A model generated the notes under the pieces. The model saw only the letters and a program-made list of their open reading frames with translations. It did not search any database and was not told the DNA's origin. 64,000 bases of DNA from Bacillota bacterium (lineage in GTDB: Bacteria; Bacillota; Clostridia; Christensenellales; SZUA-584), in contig JAEWRI010000046.1 of assembly GCA_023460085.1 (NCBI GenBank), positions 210,464 through 274,463 of the forward strand. The letters run 5' to 3'. Below, piece by piece: positions 34,388 to 42,516 of the stretch. Numbering within the stretch: position 1 is the stretch's first letter; the number at the start of each line of letters is the position of its first letter. Position numbers and translations under genes: made by a program.

Positions 34388-35577
34388 GCGGCTTCCTCCT
34401 CCAACGAGGCCACAATCTCATTGAAGCATTCCAGCATGCCCTGCCGTTGATCCTCGCTGTAGCCGCCCTCCGTCAGGCATCGCAGAAACACATCCTGCAC
34501 CGCCAGTGCCTCCAGCGTTTCCGCCTCGCCCGAAGCGCGGAGCGCGTCCCGTGTCGCTGCCGCATCGCGCACGCTCAGCAGCTGCGCCTGCCCGCCCTTT
34601 ATGGCATCCTGCGCGTCCGCCATCAGGTGCGCGCAAATGGCATCGCCTGTGTGCGTCACCTCTACCCACGCATTCTCGCCCGCCAGCGCCGACAGCCTGT
34701 CCAGTATCTCCTCGCGGCTGCCCGCCACGCGTTCCAGCCGCTGAAAGCACGGCACTTCAATTTTCTCTGCCGCAAGGCCATCGCCGAGGCTTACTTCCAG
34801 CACCACCTTTTTCGCGGACGCCTCGGAAAAGCTCATGGGCAGCGGCGCGCCACTGTAGCGAATACGTTCCTGCCCGGCTACGCGCTGTGCGCCGTGGATG
34901 TGACCCAGCGCGATATAGTCAAATATCGGCGGAAATATCTCCGCGCTCACCTGCCCCAGCGTACCGACATACAGCTCGCGCACGCCGTCGCCCTCGGTGC
35001 GCGCCGCGCCCGCCGCAAACAGATGCCCCGTCGCGACGACGGGCAGATCTCCATACTTTCGTTTCGCAAGCTCCGCCGCCTGCGCGGCATTTTCGTACAG
35101 CTGCTTCGTGGCGAACGCCACGCGCTCTTCCCCCGGCATTTCGTCGTCCGTCCGCGCGATGTCGGTGCGGCGCAGATACGGCACCATACAGCACAGCGCC
35201 TCCGGCTGTCCGCTTGCGCCAAGCAGCGGAATCACGCAGCGTTCCGCGTCCGGAAAACCCTTCACGTGGATATGCAGATGCTCCAGCGCACCCGAAGGCG
35301 CTTCCAGCAGTGCCGGAGAATCATGATTGCCCGCGATGACCACGATGGTTTTACAGCACGTCCCCAGCAGGGACGTCAGAAAATCGTAATAAAGCCGCTG
35401 AGACGCGCCACCCGGCGCGCCGGTGTCGAACACGTCGCCCGCGACCAACAGCGCGTCGATTTTCCGCGCCAGAATCGTCTCCCGCAGCCACGTGAGAAAA
35501 GCCGCATGCTCCTCATGCCGCCGCTTTCCGTACAGTGCCTGCCCGATGTGCCAGTCGGATGTGTGCAGTATCTTCAT
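34378..35577 (-). CDS. sbcD: Exonuclease subunit SbcD (Mre11-like)
   Basis: A 399-residue metallophosphoesterase nuclease. Catalytic motifs are SDWHIGQ at the N-terminus, VAGDVFDTG, VIAGNHDSP and ATGHLF with ALGHIHGAQ. It pairs with the Rad50-like SbcC encoded directly downstream. GGGAGGGC lies close to the ATG. Residues 300-399 form the capping domain that contacts SbcC. Confidence 0.95.
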   Translation of the reverse strand: MKILHTSDWHIGQALYGKRRHEEHAAFLTWLRETILARKIDALLVAGDVFDTGAPGGASQRLYYDFLTSLLGTCCKTIVVIAGNHDSPALLEAPSGALEHLHIHVKGFPDAERCVIPLLGASGQPEALCCMVPYLRRTDIARTDDEMPGEERVAFATKQLYENAAQAAELAKRKYGDLPVVATGHLFAAGAARTEGDGVRELYVGTLGQVSAEIFPPIFDYIALGHIHGAQRVAGQERIRYSGAPLPMSFSEASAKKVVLEVSLGDGLAAEKIEVPCFQRLERVAGSREEILDRLSALAGENAWVEVTHTGDAICAHLMADAQDAIKGGQAQLLSVRDAAATRDALRASGEAETLEALAVQDVFLRCLTEGGYSEDQRQGMLECFNEIVASLEEEAACV

Positions 35578-35623
35578 GCGCCCTCCCGTAAAGTCTGGCG
35601 TGTTTTCCCTTTGCTATCAGTTA

Positions 35624-35652
35624 ATTGTAACATGTCATAAAAAATATTTTCA
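35624..35652 (-). promoter_or_regulatory. Candidate promoter of sbcDC
   Basis: On the minus strand TGAAAA (35652-35647), 17 bases, TACAAT (35629-35624), about 45 bases before sbcD. The -35 box is weak. Confidence 0.45.
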
Positions 35653-35691
35653 GGCCGACGGTTTAGCGGCTTTTTTCTATTCCTCATGGCG

Positions 35692-36414
35692 TTATCCTTT
35701 CCGACTCACAGCATCTTCCCCGCCGCGCATGGCAGCGGCATACGCCATAAACTCCGGCGTTTCATTTTCGATATCCTCCCGCGTCACGCCGCGCCACAGC
35801 ATCACCTCGTCCATAAGTGTTTGGCAGCCGCCATCCAGCTGCCAATAGCCCGTCGACAGTTCGATGCCAAATACCATCTTTTTCGCACGCACCGACGGCG
35901 CCTTCTTAACAAACAAGCGCTGACAAAAGCGCTTGCGCTGCAGTTCCTGTTCCCGTTCCGCCTCTGTGTAGAATCGTTCCGTCTTGCCGTTTCGCGGCAC
36001 AGCAAGAAACAAATACTTAAGCCCATACAGCTCATCCGGAATGTCGCTGGCCGCCTGCATATCCATATGAGCCTGTTCCGCCCATTCCCGCCACGTTTTC
36101 AGTCCCGCGTTTTGCGGCGGCATGGGCGGCTGCGCCAGCGCTTCACTGTGATGGTTCATCAACACGCTCATTTTAAGGGCCATCCGCTTTCCGCGGGACA
36201 CCGGCACCTCATACGCCCCGTATTGCTCTTTCAGGTGTTGCGCAAGCTCCTCTCCCGTCACGTGCGCCGCTCGGGGCTCAGCCGCCATTTTACAGCTCGC
36301 CAGCGCCTTTTGCCATTGTCCGCCAGCGGGTGACTTTGCGACGAATACAGCGGTCGGCCCATCCGCGCCGCCGATGATACCGATAGAGCCAGCCTCGTTC
36401 ATTTTCTTTCTCAT
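35692..36414 (-). CDS. Hypothetical protein with N-terminal IGGADGPTA motif
   Basis: A soluble 240-residue protein. Residues 9-27 read GSIGIIGGADGPTAVFVAK, the motif otherwise known from the Na+-translocating decarboxylase beta subunit (OadB), but the rest has no membrane helix and no OadB similarity that I can see. From memory, several clostridial proteins carry this motif at their N-terminus and are easily misnamed for it. The remainder is charged and helical (TERFYTEAEREQELQRKRF) without a family I recognise. The start overlaps the lipoprotein stop (ATGA) with GGAGAG upstream. Confidence 0.72.
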   Translation of the reverse strand: MRKKMNEAGSIGIIGGADGPTAVFVAKSPAGGQWQKALASCKMAAEPRAAHVTGEELAQHLKEQYGAYEVPVSRGKRMALKMSVLMNHHSEALAQPPMPPQNAGLKTWREWAEQAHMDMQAASDIPDELYGLKYLFLAVPRNGKTERFYTEAEREQELQRKRFCQRLFVKKAPSVRAKKMVFGIELSTGYWQLDGGCQTLMDEVMLWRGVTREDIENETPEFMAYAAAMRGGEDAVSRKG

Positions 36415-37256
36415 TCGTTTCTCTCCGGCACAACCAACCCAAAGAAGTACTGATACCCGCTGCTGCTCCCATCCGTTTCATTGAAGCAGTACTCCGCGGC
36501 GGCGACGTATCTGCCCGGTCCCGCGTGCCCGATGTACGTCCACGCCGCCATTCCGGAAGGGATAAAGTACTCCCGCTCCTCAAAATTCTCATCATACAGT
36601 TTGAACGCTACGCCCGGAATCACTTCCCCGTCGATATACGGCGCAAAATCATCCGCCAGCGTGATATACTCGATGTCCTGCGACACTTCCTGCGGCGTCA
36701 GCCGCATGCCGTCCGCCGCAACACCCTCATCCTGCGACCAGATCCAGTTGCGCAGTGCGTAAACGCTTTCTCCGCTTGATTGTATCACCATCGTGCCCGG
36801 CAGATACCAGCCCATCGCCAGCTCATACAGCGGACGGTATACCTCTTCGCTGAGGAGGCTGTAGCGACCGGCCTGTGCCCATTGCATACAGTGCTCGCCA
36901 TCCTTGTCAAACACATCGAACTCCGCAATCTCTCCGTCCGTATACCGGATATAGATGTGGATGCGCGCATCCAGCGCCGTCGTATCCACCGCTTCCCACG
37001 CGGCGGATTTGAGCATGTATTCCTCCACCGCGTTCATGACGATGCTTTGCTGCTCCTCCGCCACCTCAATGCCGAGGTAGAAATTGCCCCGGTGCCGATC
37101 CACGCTGATGTACTCCGGCATGACGCTTTCCGCAGGCGATACAGCGGCAGGTGCGCCCTGTGAGCCGGCCACGGACGGCGGTACGGAGTTACCGGCGGCA
37201 CAGCCAGCCAGAGTCAGCAACAGCAAAATCGCAGCGCAAAAACCCGTTCTCCTCAT
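36411..37256 (-). CDS. Hypothetical lipoprotein
   Basis: A 281-residue exported protein. The signal peptide ends in the lipobox LAGC (C19) and is followed by a short Ser/Pro/Ala linker. The mature domain has many aromatic and acidic residues (MPEYISVDRHRGNFYLGIEV, RYSLLSEEVYRPLYEL, GYQYFFGLVVPERNE). I find no known family. CGGAGGAAG precedes the ATG. It is translationally coupled to the following IGGADGPTA protein, which suggests a functional pair across the membrane. Confidence 0.78.
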   Translation of the reverse strand: MRRTGFCAAILLLLTLAGCAAGNSVPPSVAGSQGAPAAVSPAESVMPEYISVDRHRGNFYLGIEVAEEQQSIVMNAVEEYMLKSAAWEAVDTTALDARIHIYIRYTDGEIAEFDVFDKDGEHCMQWAQAGRYSLLSEEVYRPLYELAMGWYLPGTMVIQSSGESVYALRNWIWSQDEGVAADGMRLTPQEVSQDIEYITLADDFAPYIDGEVIPGVAFKLYDENFEEREYFIPSGMAAWTYIGHAGPGRYVAAAEYCFNETDGSSSGYQYFFGLVVPERNE

Positions 37257-37324
37257 CGTCTTCCTCCGGTTCGGTATTTACGGTCGTGTTTGCGTCATTC
37301 CCTCCGCGAAGAGAGCCTGTCCTC

Positions 37325-37831
37325 TCATTCCGCGTTCCCGCTGCCGGCACCAGCATGCCTCCGCCGTATTTTCATGATGCCTTGAAAAACTGTGAAGCCT
37401 GCCAGCGCGCCCGTCATGTTCAGTATAAAGTCGTCGATGTCGAAGCTGCCACGCCGAAGCAGCAGCTCGGCTGCCTCAACCGCAAAGATTAACGCGACCA
37501 TGCAGATGCAAAACGCGCCCAGTGTGCGCAGGCGTTTGAAAAAGCCGGGCAGATACAACCCCATCGGAAGAAACATCAGGAGGTTGCCAAGCAGATTCTT
37601 AACGGGAGTGTCCATGTTCATGCTGTTGTCGCTCAGCGCGCGGATATAAGTCCCTATCGTCCTGAAGGGCACCAGATTGGTGTTGTACCGAATATACTCC
37701 CATAGCGTCAAATCGGTCCAATACCTTCCGTGCATCACAAACATCAGATAGACCAGTACCAGAAGGTATCCCGCAAAGCTCGCAGCCAGCAATATACGCG
37801 GCAGCCCCCATCCTTTTATGCCTGATTTCAT
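37325..37831 (-). CDS. VanZ-family membrane protein
   Basis: A 168-residue protein with four hydrophobic segments. The VanZ pattern is clear: NLVPFRTI, NLLGNLLMFLPMGLYLPGF, and the C-terminal ELLLRRGSFDIDDFILNMTG. VanZ from glycopeptide-resistance elements lowers teicoplanin sensitivity, but most relatives are of unknown function, including phospholipid-related roles. It lies alone between the ferredoxin gene upstream and the lipoprotein gene downstream. Confidence 0.88.
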   Translation of the reverse strand: MKSGIKGWGLPRILLAASFAGYLLVLVYLMFVMHGRYWTDLTLWEYIRYNTNLVPFRTIGTYIRALSDNSMNMDTPVKNLLGNLLMFLPMGLYLPGFFKRLRTLGAFCICMVALIFAVEAAELLLRRGSFDIDDFILNMTGALAGFTVFQGIMKIRRRHAGAGSGNAE

Positions 37832-37870
37832 CCGGATCCCCTTAACTTACGTTCTCACCACCCCAACCGC

Positions 37871-38713
37871 TCACATTCCATCGTCTTCGAAATACCTTTT
37901 CAGCCCTGTCCACAGCGCGCCCTCGGGAGTGCCTGACGATACGGACAGCCCCTCGTACCGGGCCAGACTGAAGCCGCCCTCGAGCACGGCGGATCTCAGC
38001 ATGCCCGGCTGTATCGCACCCGCGGGACAGCCGTACACGCAGCGCGTGCACAGCGCGCATTGCTTTAAAAATTCCGGTTTGCCGTCCTTCATGCGAATGT
38101 TGGCACACGGGCATTCGCGCGCGCACCAGCCGCAGCCGATGCAGGCCTCCGCCACGCGAAGTCTCCTGCCCCACAGCGGCGCACCCTTGTGTTCCACCGT
38201 GAGCAGCGCCGACAGCGCGCGGTCCCGAAGCCGCGTCCTCACGCGGCGCTCCAGCCCGGAAAGTACGTCATCCGCAATGGCCGCCGCCCGGCGCGGCAGC
38301 ACGCGAAGCAGCTCCGCCGCCCAGCCGTCCGGGGTGGCTTCCAGAAAATTAGAGGGCATCACGAGATCCTTCTCGTAAACGACGCGATAGCCCTTACGCT
38401 CCAGCTTTTGAATGATTCTGGCGCGGCATCCCAAATTGGGAAATACCTCTCCGCCGCCCGAAACCGAAACCACCACGGCGGGAACGTCCCGTACGGCAGA
38501 GAGCCCATCCAGCCACTCGTGCACAGGCTTCGGCGCGTTCGCAGCATGCACCGGGTAGAGCAGCGCCAGCAGCTCGCCATCGGCTTTCGTTTGCCCGCCC
38601 CGGCGAATCTCCTGCACGTCCGCTTCCGCACCGCGCGCGGCAAAGGCCGATGCCAGAGCCTGCGCAGCACGAGCCGTTCCGCCCGTACCCGAAAAGTATA
38701 CAATGCGGATCAT
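37871..38713 (-). CDS. EFR1-type flavodoxin-ferredoxin fusion protein
   Basis: A 280-residue electron-transfer protein. Residues 1-150 are flavodoxin-like with the FMN phosphate loop YFSGTGGTARAAQ. Residues 190-235 hold two 4Fe-4S motifs, CIGCGWCARECP and CALCTRCVYGCP. Such EFR1 proteins occur in clostridia and may transfer electrons between ferredoxin and flavin partners in the cytoplasm. The ATG at 38713 lies 13 bases after the stop of the PPYG-repeat gene. The frame is open further upstream through that gene's repeats, which I regard as fortuitous. Confidence 0.88.
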   Translation of the reverse strand: MIRIVYFSGTGGTARAAQALASAFAARGAEADVQEIRRGGQTKADGELLALLYPVHAANAPKPVHEWLDGLSAVRDVPAVVVSVSGGGEVFPNLGCRARIIQKLERKGYRVVYEKDLVMPSNFLEATPDGWAAELLRVLPRRAAAIADDVLSGLERRVRTRLRDRALSALLTVEHKGAPLWGRRLRVAEACIGCGWCARECPCANIRMKDGKPEFLKQCALCTRCVYGCPAGAIQPGMLRSAVLEGGFSLARYEGLSVSSGTPEGALWTGLKRYFEDDGM

Positions 38714-38726
38714 CTTCAACGCCGCC

Positions 38727-40061
38727 TTATTCTGCCTTATCCTGCTTGTCCGACGTATCCTCCGGCCCTTTGCCCTCGCCTGTCTGCTCAGGCGGCTGTC
38801 CATACGGCGGCACGTTAGGCGTGCCATACGGCGGCTGTCCATACGGCGGCACGTTGGGCGCGCCATACGGCGGCTGTCCATACGGCGGCACGTTGGGCGC
38901 GCCATACGGCGGCTGTCCGTACGGCGGCACGGTGGGCGCGCCATACGGCGGCTGTCCGTACGGCGGCACGTTGGGCGCGCCATACGGCGGCTGTCCGTAC
39001 GGCGGCACGTTGGGCGCGCCATACGGCGGCTGTCCGTACGGCGGCATCGGCGGCGCGGCGGCGTCCAGCGGCAGCAACCCCGCACACTTCTCCGTCATAA
39101 AATGATCCGCCCCAAAACGCACCAGCACGCGCGTCCCCGCTTGTACGGAAAAATACAGCGGTTGCGCTTCGTGACCGCTGCCGTCCACGGCGCGCAGCGC
39201 ATTCTGCTGCTGCGCCGTCTGTGCAGAAAGCAGCTGCCCGTCCGCAATGGGGCCCAGCGTAAACCCGTTCAGGGAAAATGTCCAGCTCAAATCACACCCT
39301 TCGCCTTCACCGTCACGCAGTATATCGATGAGCGCGGGCCTTGCCAGCGGGACAAAACGAATCCCCGCGGGCGGCGCGGCAGGCTGCGTCTGTGCGGGCG
39401 GTGCGGGCGGAGTAATGCCCGTGGAGGCTTCCGGTACAAAACGGTCCACCTTGAAATGGATCTCGGCCTGGCCGCCGCTTTCCACATTAAAGCGCAGCGG
39501 CATGCACTGTGTGCCGTCGTCGCTGACCGCGGTCAGCGTATTCTGGCGCTGCTTCGTGCCGGTGCGGCGGGACGCGCCGTTGCCGAGGCTGCCCACCGTC
39601 TCGTCGTTCAGTGCAAATGTCCAGCTGGTAATATCGCCGCGCAGGCTGGCGTCACGCACGATTTCCAGCGTGGCAGGCTCGTCCAGCGGATCCGCCGGTG
39701 CCTCGGGCTGCGCACCAAACGGCGGCGCGCCCCAGGGCTGTGCACCGTACGGCGGCATGGGCGCGTACGCACCCATCGGCTGCGACGGATAATAATCGCC
39801 CGGCTTACAACTCTTGGCAGCAAGATATGCGGCCAAGCCGCCCAATCCCGCCATGCCGTAAGACAGCAACAGCAGGTATAACATACTGCTCAACTCATCA
39901 ATACTCCATCCAAACAGGGACACGCCGATAATCGCCCCGGTAATCTCAAGCCCGAACCATAGTATGAGCGTCAGAAAGATAAACAGACCGGGACGGCGGC
40001 CCCGCGCCAACGCCAGCTTCTTATTGTGCATGGCCAGCAATACGCCGATTACGATATCCAT
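38727..40061 (-). CDS. Membrane protein with PPYG tandem repeats
   Basis: A 444-residue protein. The N-terminus has two membrane helices (about 25-48 and 60-82). Two related beta-rich modules follow, near residues 130-215 and 240-325 (ITSWTFALNDETVGSLGNG against LSWTFSLNGFTLGPIADG), each ending in a phrase like ADHFMTEKC. The C-terminal part is a run of 13-residue repeats, PPYGQPPYGAPNV, six full copies and a partial one, ending in a charged tail. AGGAGG precedes the ATG at 40061. Prolines and tyrosines suggest an extended, possibly phase-separating or wall-spanning tail. Confidence 0.8.
   Translation of the reverse strand: MDIVIGVLLAMHNKKLALARGRRPGLFIFLTLILWFGLEITGAIIGVSLFGWSIDELSSMLYLLLLSYGMAGLGGLAAYLAAKSCKPGDYYPSQPMGAYAPMPPYGAQPWGAPPFGAQPEAPADPLDEPATLEIVRDASLRGDITSWTFALNDETVGSLGNGASRRTGTKQRQNTLTAVSDDGTQCMPLRFNVESGGQAEIHFKVDRFVPEASTGITPPAPPAQTQPAAPPAGIRFVPLARPALIDILRDGEGEGCDLSWTFSLNGFTLGPIADGQLLSAQTAQQQNALRAVDGSGHEAQPLYFSVQAGTRVLVRFGADHFMTEKCAGLLPLDAAAPPMPPYGQPPYGAPNVPPYGQPPYGAPNVPPYGQPPYGAPTVPPYGQPPYGAPNVPPYGQPPYGAPNVPPYGQPPYGTPNVPPYGQPPEQTGEGKGPEDTSDKQDKAE
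38791..39046. repeat. Tandem 39-bp repeats encoding PPYGQPPYGAPNV
   Basis: About 6.5 nearly identical direct copies of a 39-base unit, all in frame on the minus strand. Differences are mainly single bases (CCATAC or CCGTAC). Being a multiple of three, copy-number change would lengthen or shorten the protein without a frameshift. Confidence 0.95.
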
Positions 40062-40151
40062 TCCCAAAACCTCCTGCGCCGATAGCGGCGCGCTACGATG
40101 CTCTATTATATCACAGATACCCCGCCGCCCGCACGGGGCGGGACGGAAAAT

Positions 40152-40180
40152 GCAAAGGCCGCCCGGCAGGGACGGCCCTT
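40152..40180 (-). terminator. Rho-independent terminator of dapL
   Basis: On the minus strand a stem of GGCCGTCCC and GGGCGGCC with a short loop is followed by TTTGCATTTT, a few bases beyond the dapL stop. Confidence 0.72.
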
Positions 40181-40183
40181 GTT

Positions 40184-41401
40184 TCACACATGAAGCTTTG
40201 CGAATCGTTCCATGGCGCGCGCGGTGTTCTCCTGCGTATTGAACGCGGTCAGGCGGAAGTACCCCTCGCCCGCGCTTCCAAAGCCCGCGCCCGGTGTTCC
40301 GGCCACACCCGCGTCCAGCAGCGCGTCAAAGAAGTCCCACGAGGGCATGCCGCCCGGCGTCTTCAGCCAGATGTAGGGCGAGCTGACGCCGCCGTAACAC
40401 GCGATGCCCAACGCCGTAAGCCCTTCGCGGATGAGCTTTGCGTTGCCAAGGTAATAGTCGATGGTATCCCGAAGCTGCGCCTTGCCTTCTTCGGAATAGC
40501 AGGCCAGCGCGCCCTTCTGCGTCACATACGGCACGCCGTTGAACTTCGTGGTGTGCCGACGGTTCCACATCGCGTTGAGGCTGTGCAGATTGCCGTCCTC
40601 GTCCGCGCCCTGCAACTCCCGCGGGATGACGGTGAACGCGCAGCGCGTACCCGTGAAGCCTGCTGTCTTGGAGTAGCTGCGGAACTCGATGGCCACTTCC
40701 TTCGCGCCCTCAATCTCGTAAATGCTGTGCGGCACGTCGTCCTCGCGGATAAACGCCTCGTACGCCGCGTCAAACAGTATGAGCGCGCCGGTTTTGCGCG
40801 CGTAATCCACCCATTCCTTCAGCTCGGCGGTATGCAGCACCGTACCGGTGGGATTGTTGGGATAGCACAGGTAGATGATGTCCACGTCGCGCTGCGGCAA
40901 CGCGGGCTTGAAGCCGTTCTCCGCGGTGCACGGCAGGTAGGTGATATTGCTGTATTGGCTGGTCGCTTCATCGAAGTCGCCCGAACGGCCCGCCATCACG
41001 TTGGTATCCACATACACGGGGTAAACCGGGTTCAGCACGGCGATATCACACATGGGAGAGAACAGCTCCTGAATGTTGCCCGTATCGCACTTCGCACCGT
41101 CCGACACAAAAATTTCGTCGGGCGCGATGCCAAGGCCCGCATAGTCGCTGCCCGCGATGGCCTCGCGAAGCCAGTCATACCCCTGCTCCGGCCCGTAACC
41201 GTGAAAGCCTCCCTGCGATGCCATATCATCCACGGCCTTGTGCATTGCCTCGGTAACGGCCTTGGGCAGCGGGCGCGTCACGTCGCCGATGCCCAGCTTG
41301 ATAATATCCTTGCTTCGGGGATGCGCCGCGATTCGTTTTGCCATCTCAGAAAACAGATAGCTGCCGCGCAGCCGGGTATAGTTGTCGTTGATCAGTACCA
41401 T
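40184..41401 (-). CDS. dapL: LL-diaminopimelate aminotransferase
   Basis: A 405-residue fold-type I aminotransferase that converts tetrahydrodipicolinate directly to LL-diaminopimelate, using glutamate, for lysine and peptidoglycan synthesis. Family marks are LGIGDVTRPLPKAVTEAMHK near the N-terminus, VSDGAKCDTGNIQEL and the PLP lysine in FRSYSKTAGFTGTRCAF. Length matches DapL. AAGGAG precedes the ATG. A promoter about 170 bases upstream implies a long leader. No other lysine-pathway gene is in the window. Confidence 0.95.
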   Translation of the reverse strand: MVLINDNYTRLRGSYLFSEMAKRIAAHPRSKDIIKLGIGDVTRPLPKAVTEAMHKAVDDMASQGGFHGYGPEQGYDWLREAIAGSDYAGLGIAPDEIFVSDGAKCDTGNIQELFSPMCDIAVLNPVYPVYVDTNVMAGRSGDFDEATSQYSNITYLPCTAENGFKPALPQRDVDIIYLCYPNNPTGTVLHTAELKEWVDYARKTGALILFDAAYEAFIREDDVPHSIYEIEGAKEVAIEFRSYSKTAGFTGTRCAFTVIPRELQGADEDGNLHSLNAMWNRRHTTKFNGVPYVTQKGALACYSEEGKAQLRDTIDYYLGNAKLIREGLTALGIACYGGVSSPYIWLKTPGGMPSWDFFDALLDAGVAGTPGAGFGSAGEGYFRLTAFNTQENTARAMERFAKLHV

Positions 41402-41565
41402 GCGGTTTCTCCTTCTATTTAAAAAGTAATCTGATATCGTTTCTTCCCCCTCGGAAACAGCCGCCCCTCAAAGCCGAAACGCCACGTAACCCCGGGCAGA
41501 CCACCAACCGCAACGGTCTCCGCAGTGGGGCCTGACGCGTATCCCGTCCGGCATGACGACCCATC
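41402..41565 (-). promoter_or_regulatory. Long GC-rich leader of dapL, no known riboswitch class
   Basis: Between the promoter at 41572-41600 and the dapL ATG lie about 165 transcribed bases. Several short hairpins can be drawn (for example ACCG-TTG-CGGT), but I find no L-box, T-box or SAM core. A leader of this length before an amino-acid gene suggests regulation. Confidence 0.4.
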
Positions 41566-41571
41566 CCCTTC

Positions 41572-41600
41572 ATTCTAGCGTCCGAGCCGCCCCGCGTCAA
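41572..41600 (-). promoter_or_regulatory. Promoter of dapL
   Basis: On the minus strand TTGACG (41600-41595), 17 bases, TAGAAT (41577-41572). Confidence 0.7.
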
Positions 41601-41733
41601 TATTGCCCCCGGCACTCGCTGTCGATGTTTCCCGTTTATTACCATACAATTCCATCCTCAACCTGGTTTTGCCCTGTTTCGTTTTCCCAAAAAGCGTTTA
41701 TATGAAGCATAAGCGTATTATAAGGAAACGTGT
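41601..41733. other. Intergenic region before the pilus operon
   Basis: This stretch lies between the divergent dapL promoter and the prepilin peptidase gene. I see no gene. TATTAT near 41714 and AAGGAAAC before the ATG at 41734 probably belong to the pilus transcript; no convincing -35 box is visible. Confidence 0.4.
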
Positions 41734-42516
41734 ATGGAATGGTTTATCGGAATTTTTGTATTCATGATCGGCATTGTGATTGGCAGCTTTCTGAACGTCT
41801 GCATCTACAGGGTGCCGCTGGGCGTCTCCATTGCCAAGGGGCGCTCCGCATGCCCGCAGTGCGGCGCGACGCTGACTGCGCTCGATCTGGTGCCGGTACT
41901 CAGCTACCTCGCGCTGCGCGGTAAGTGCCGCCATTGCGGCGCGCATATTTCGCCCATATACCCTGTTGTAGAGGGCGCAACGGGCGTGCTGTTTCTGCTG
42001 CTTTATTTGAAAACGGGGCTGAGCTGGGATCTTCCGGTGTATGCGGCGCTTGTCTCGCTGCTCATTGCCATCGCCTTTGTTGACTACAAACACATGATCA
42101 TCCCGAATGGCTTTGTGATAGCGGGGCTGATCATCGGCATCATCAAGCTGGCAGTCTCCATATTCACGGATGCATTTGGTTCCTGGACACTGTACGCCAT
42201 CGGCTTCGCTGCGGGCGCGCTGCCGTTGCTGCTTGTGATGGTCTTCTGCGCATTGATCTTGAAAAAGGAAGCCGTCGGCGGCGGCGATATCAAGCTGATG
42301 GCCTTCGCGGGGCTGATACTGGGCTGGCAGCTCATCATTCCCGCATACCTCATCGGTGTTGTAGCCGGGGCTGTCGCCGGATTGGCGCTGATGGCGGCAG
42401 GAAAGAAGCGGCGCGGCGATGAAATCCCCTTCGGCCCCTTCCTGTGCTTTGGCATACTCGTCAGCGTATTCTTCGGCAACGAGCTCATCCTTTGGTACCT
42501 GGGGCTGCTGAGATGA
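41734..42516 (+). CDS. pilD: Prepilin peptidase (A24, PilD/TadV family)
   Basis: A 260-residue membrane protease that removes prepilin leaders and methylates the new N-terminus. The cytoplasmic zinc domain has two CxxC pairs (CPQCGATL and CRHCGAHI). The catalytic aspartates are in VDYKHMIIPN and GGGDIKLMAF. Seven or eight hydrophobic segments follow. It leads a plus-strand pilus operon, and its stop overlaps the first pilin-like gene (ATGA). Confidence 0.93.
   Translation: MEWFIGIFVFMIGIVIGSFLNVCIYRVPLGVSIAKGRSACPQCGATLTALDLVPVLSYLALRGKCRHCGAHISPIYPVVEGATGVLFLLLYLKTGLSWDLPVYAALVSLLIAIAFVDYKHMIIPNGFVIAGLIIGIIKLAVSIFTDAFGSWTLYAIGFAAGALPLLLVMVFCALILKKEAVGGGDIKLMAFAGLILGWQLIIPAYLIGVVAGAVAGLALMAAGKKRRGDEIPFGPFLCFGILVSVFFGNELILWYLGLLR

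Noticed and set aside
35692..36414. Oxaloacetate decarboxylase beta subunit
   Set aside because: Only the N-terminal motif fits; the membrane helices of the real subunit are missing.
38791..39046. Repeat array as a CRISPR
   Set aside because: The units are contiguous with no unique spacers and encode a protein repeat.
38703..39881. Plus-strand frames through the PPYG repeat, Arg-rich or Gly/Tyr-rich
   Set aside because: A repeat whose unit is a multiple of three stays open in several frames. The minus-strand reading has a start, ribosome binding site and membrane helices.
41402..41645. Lysine riboswitch, T-box or leader peptide before dapL
   Set aside because: I found no L-box core and no T-box sequence; the short frame there has no ribosome binding site and no run of regulatory codons.
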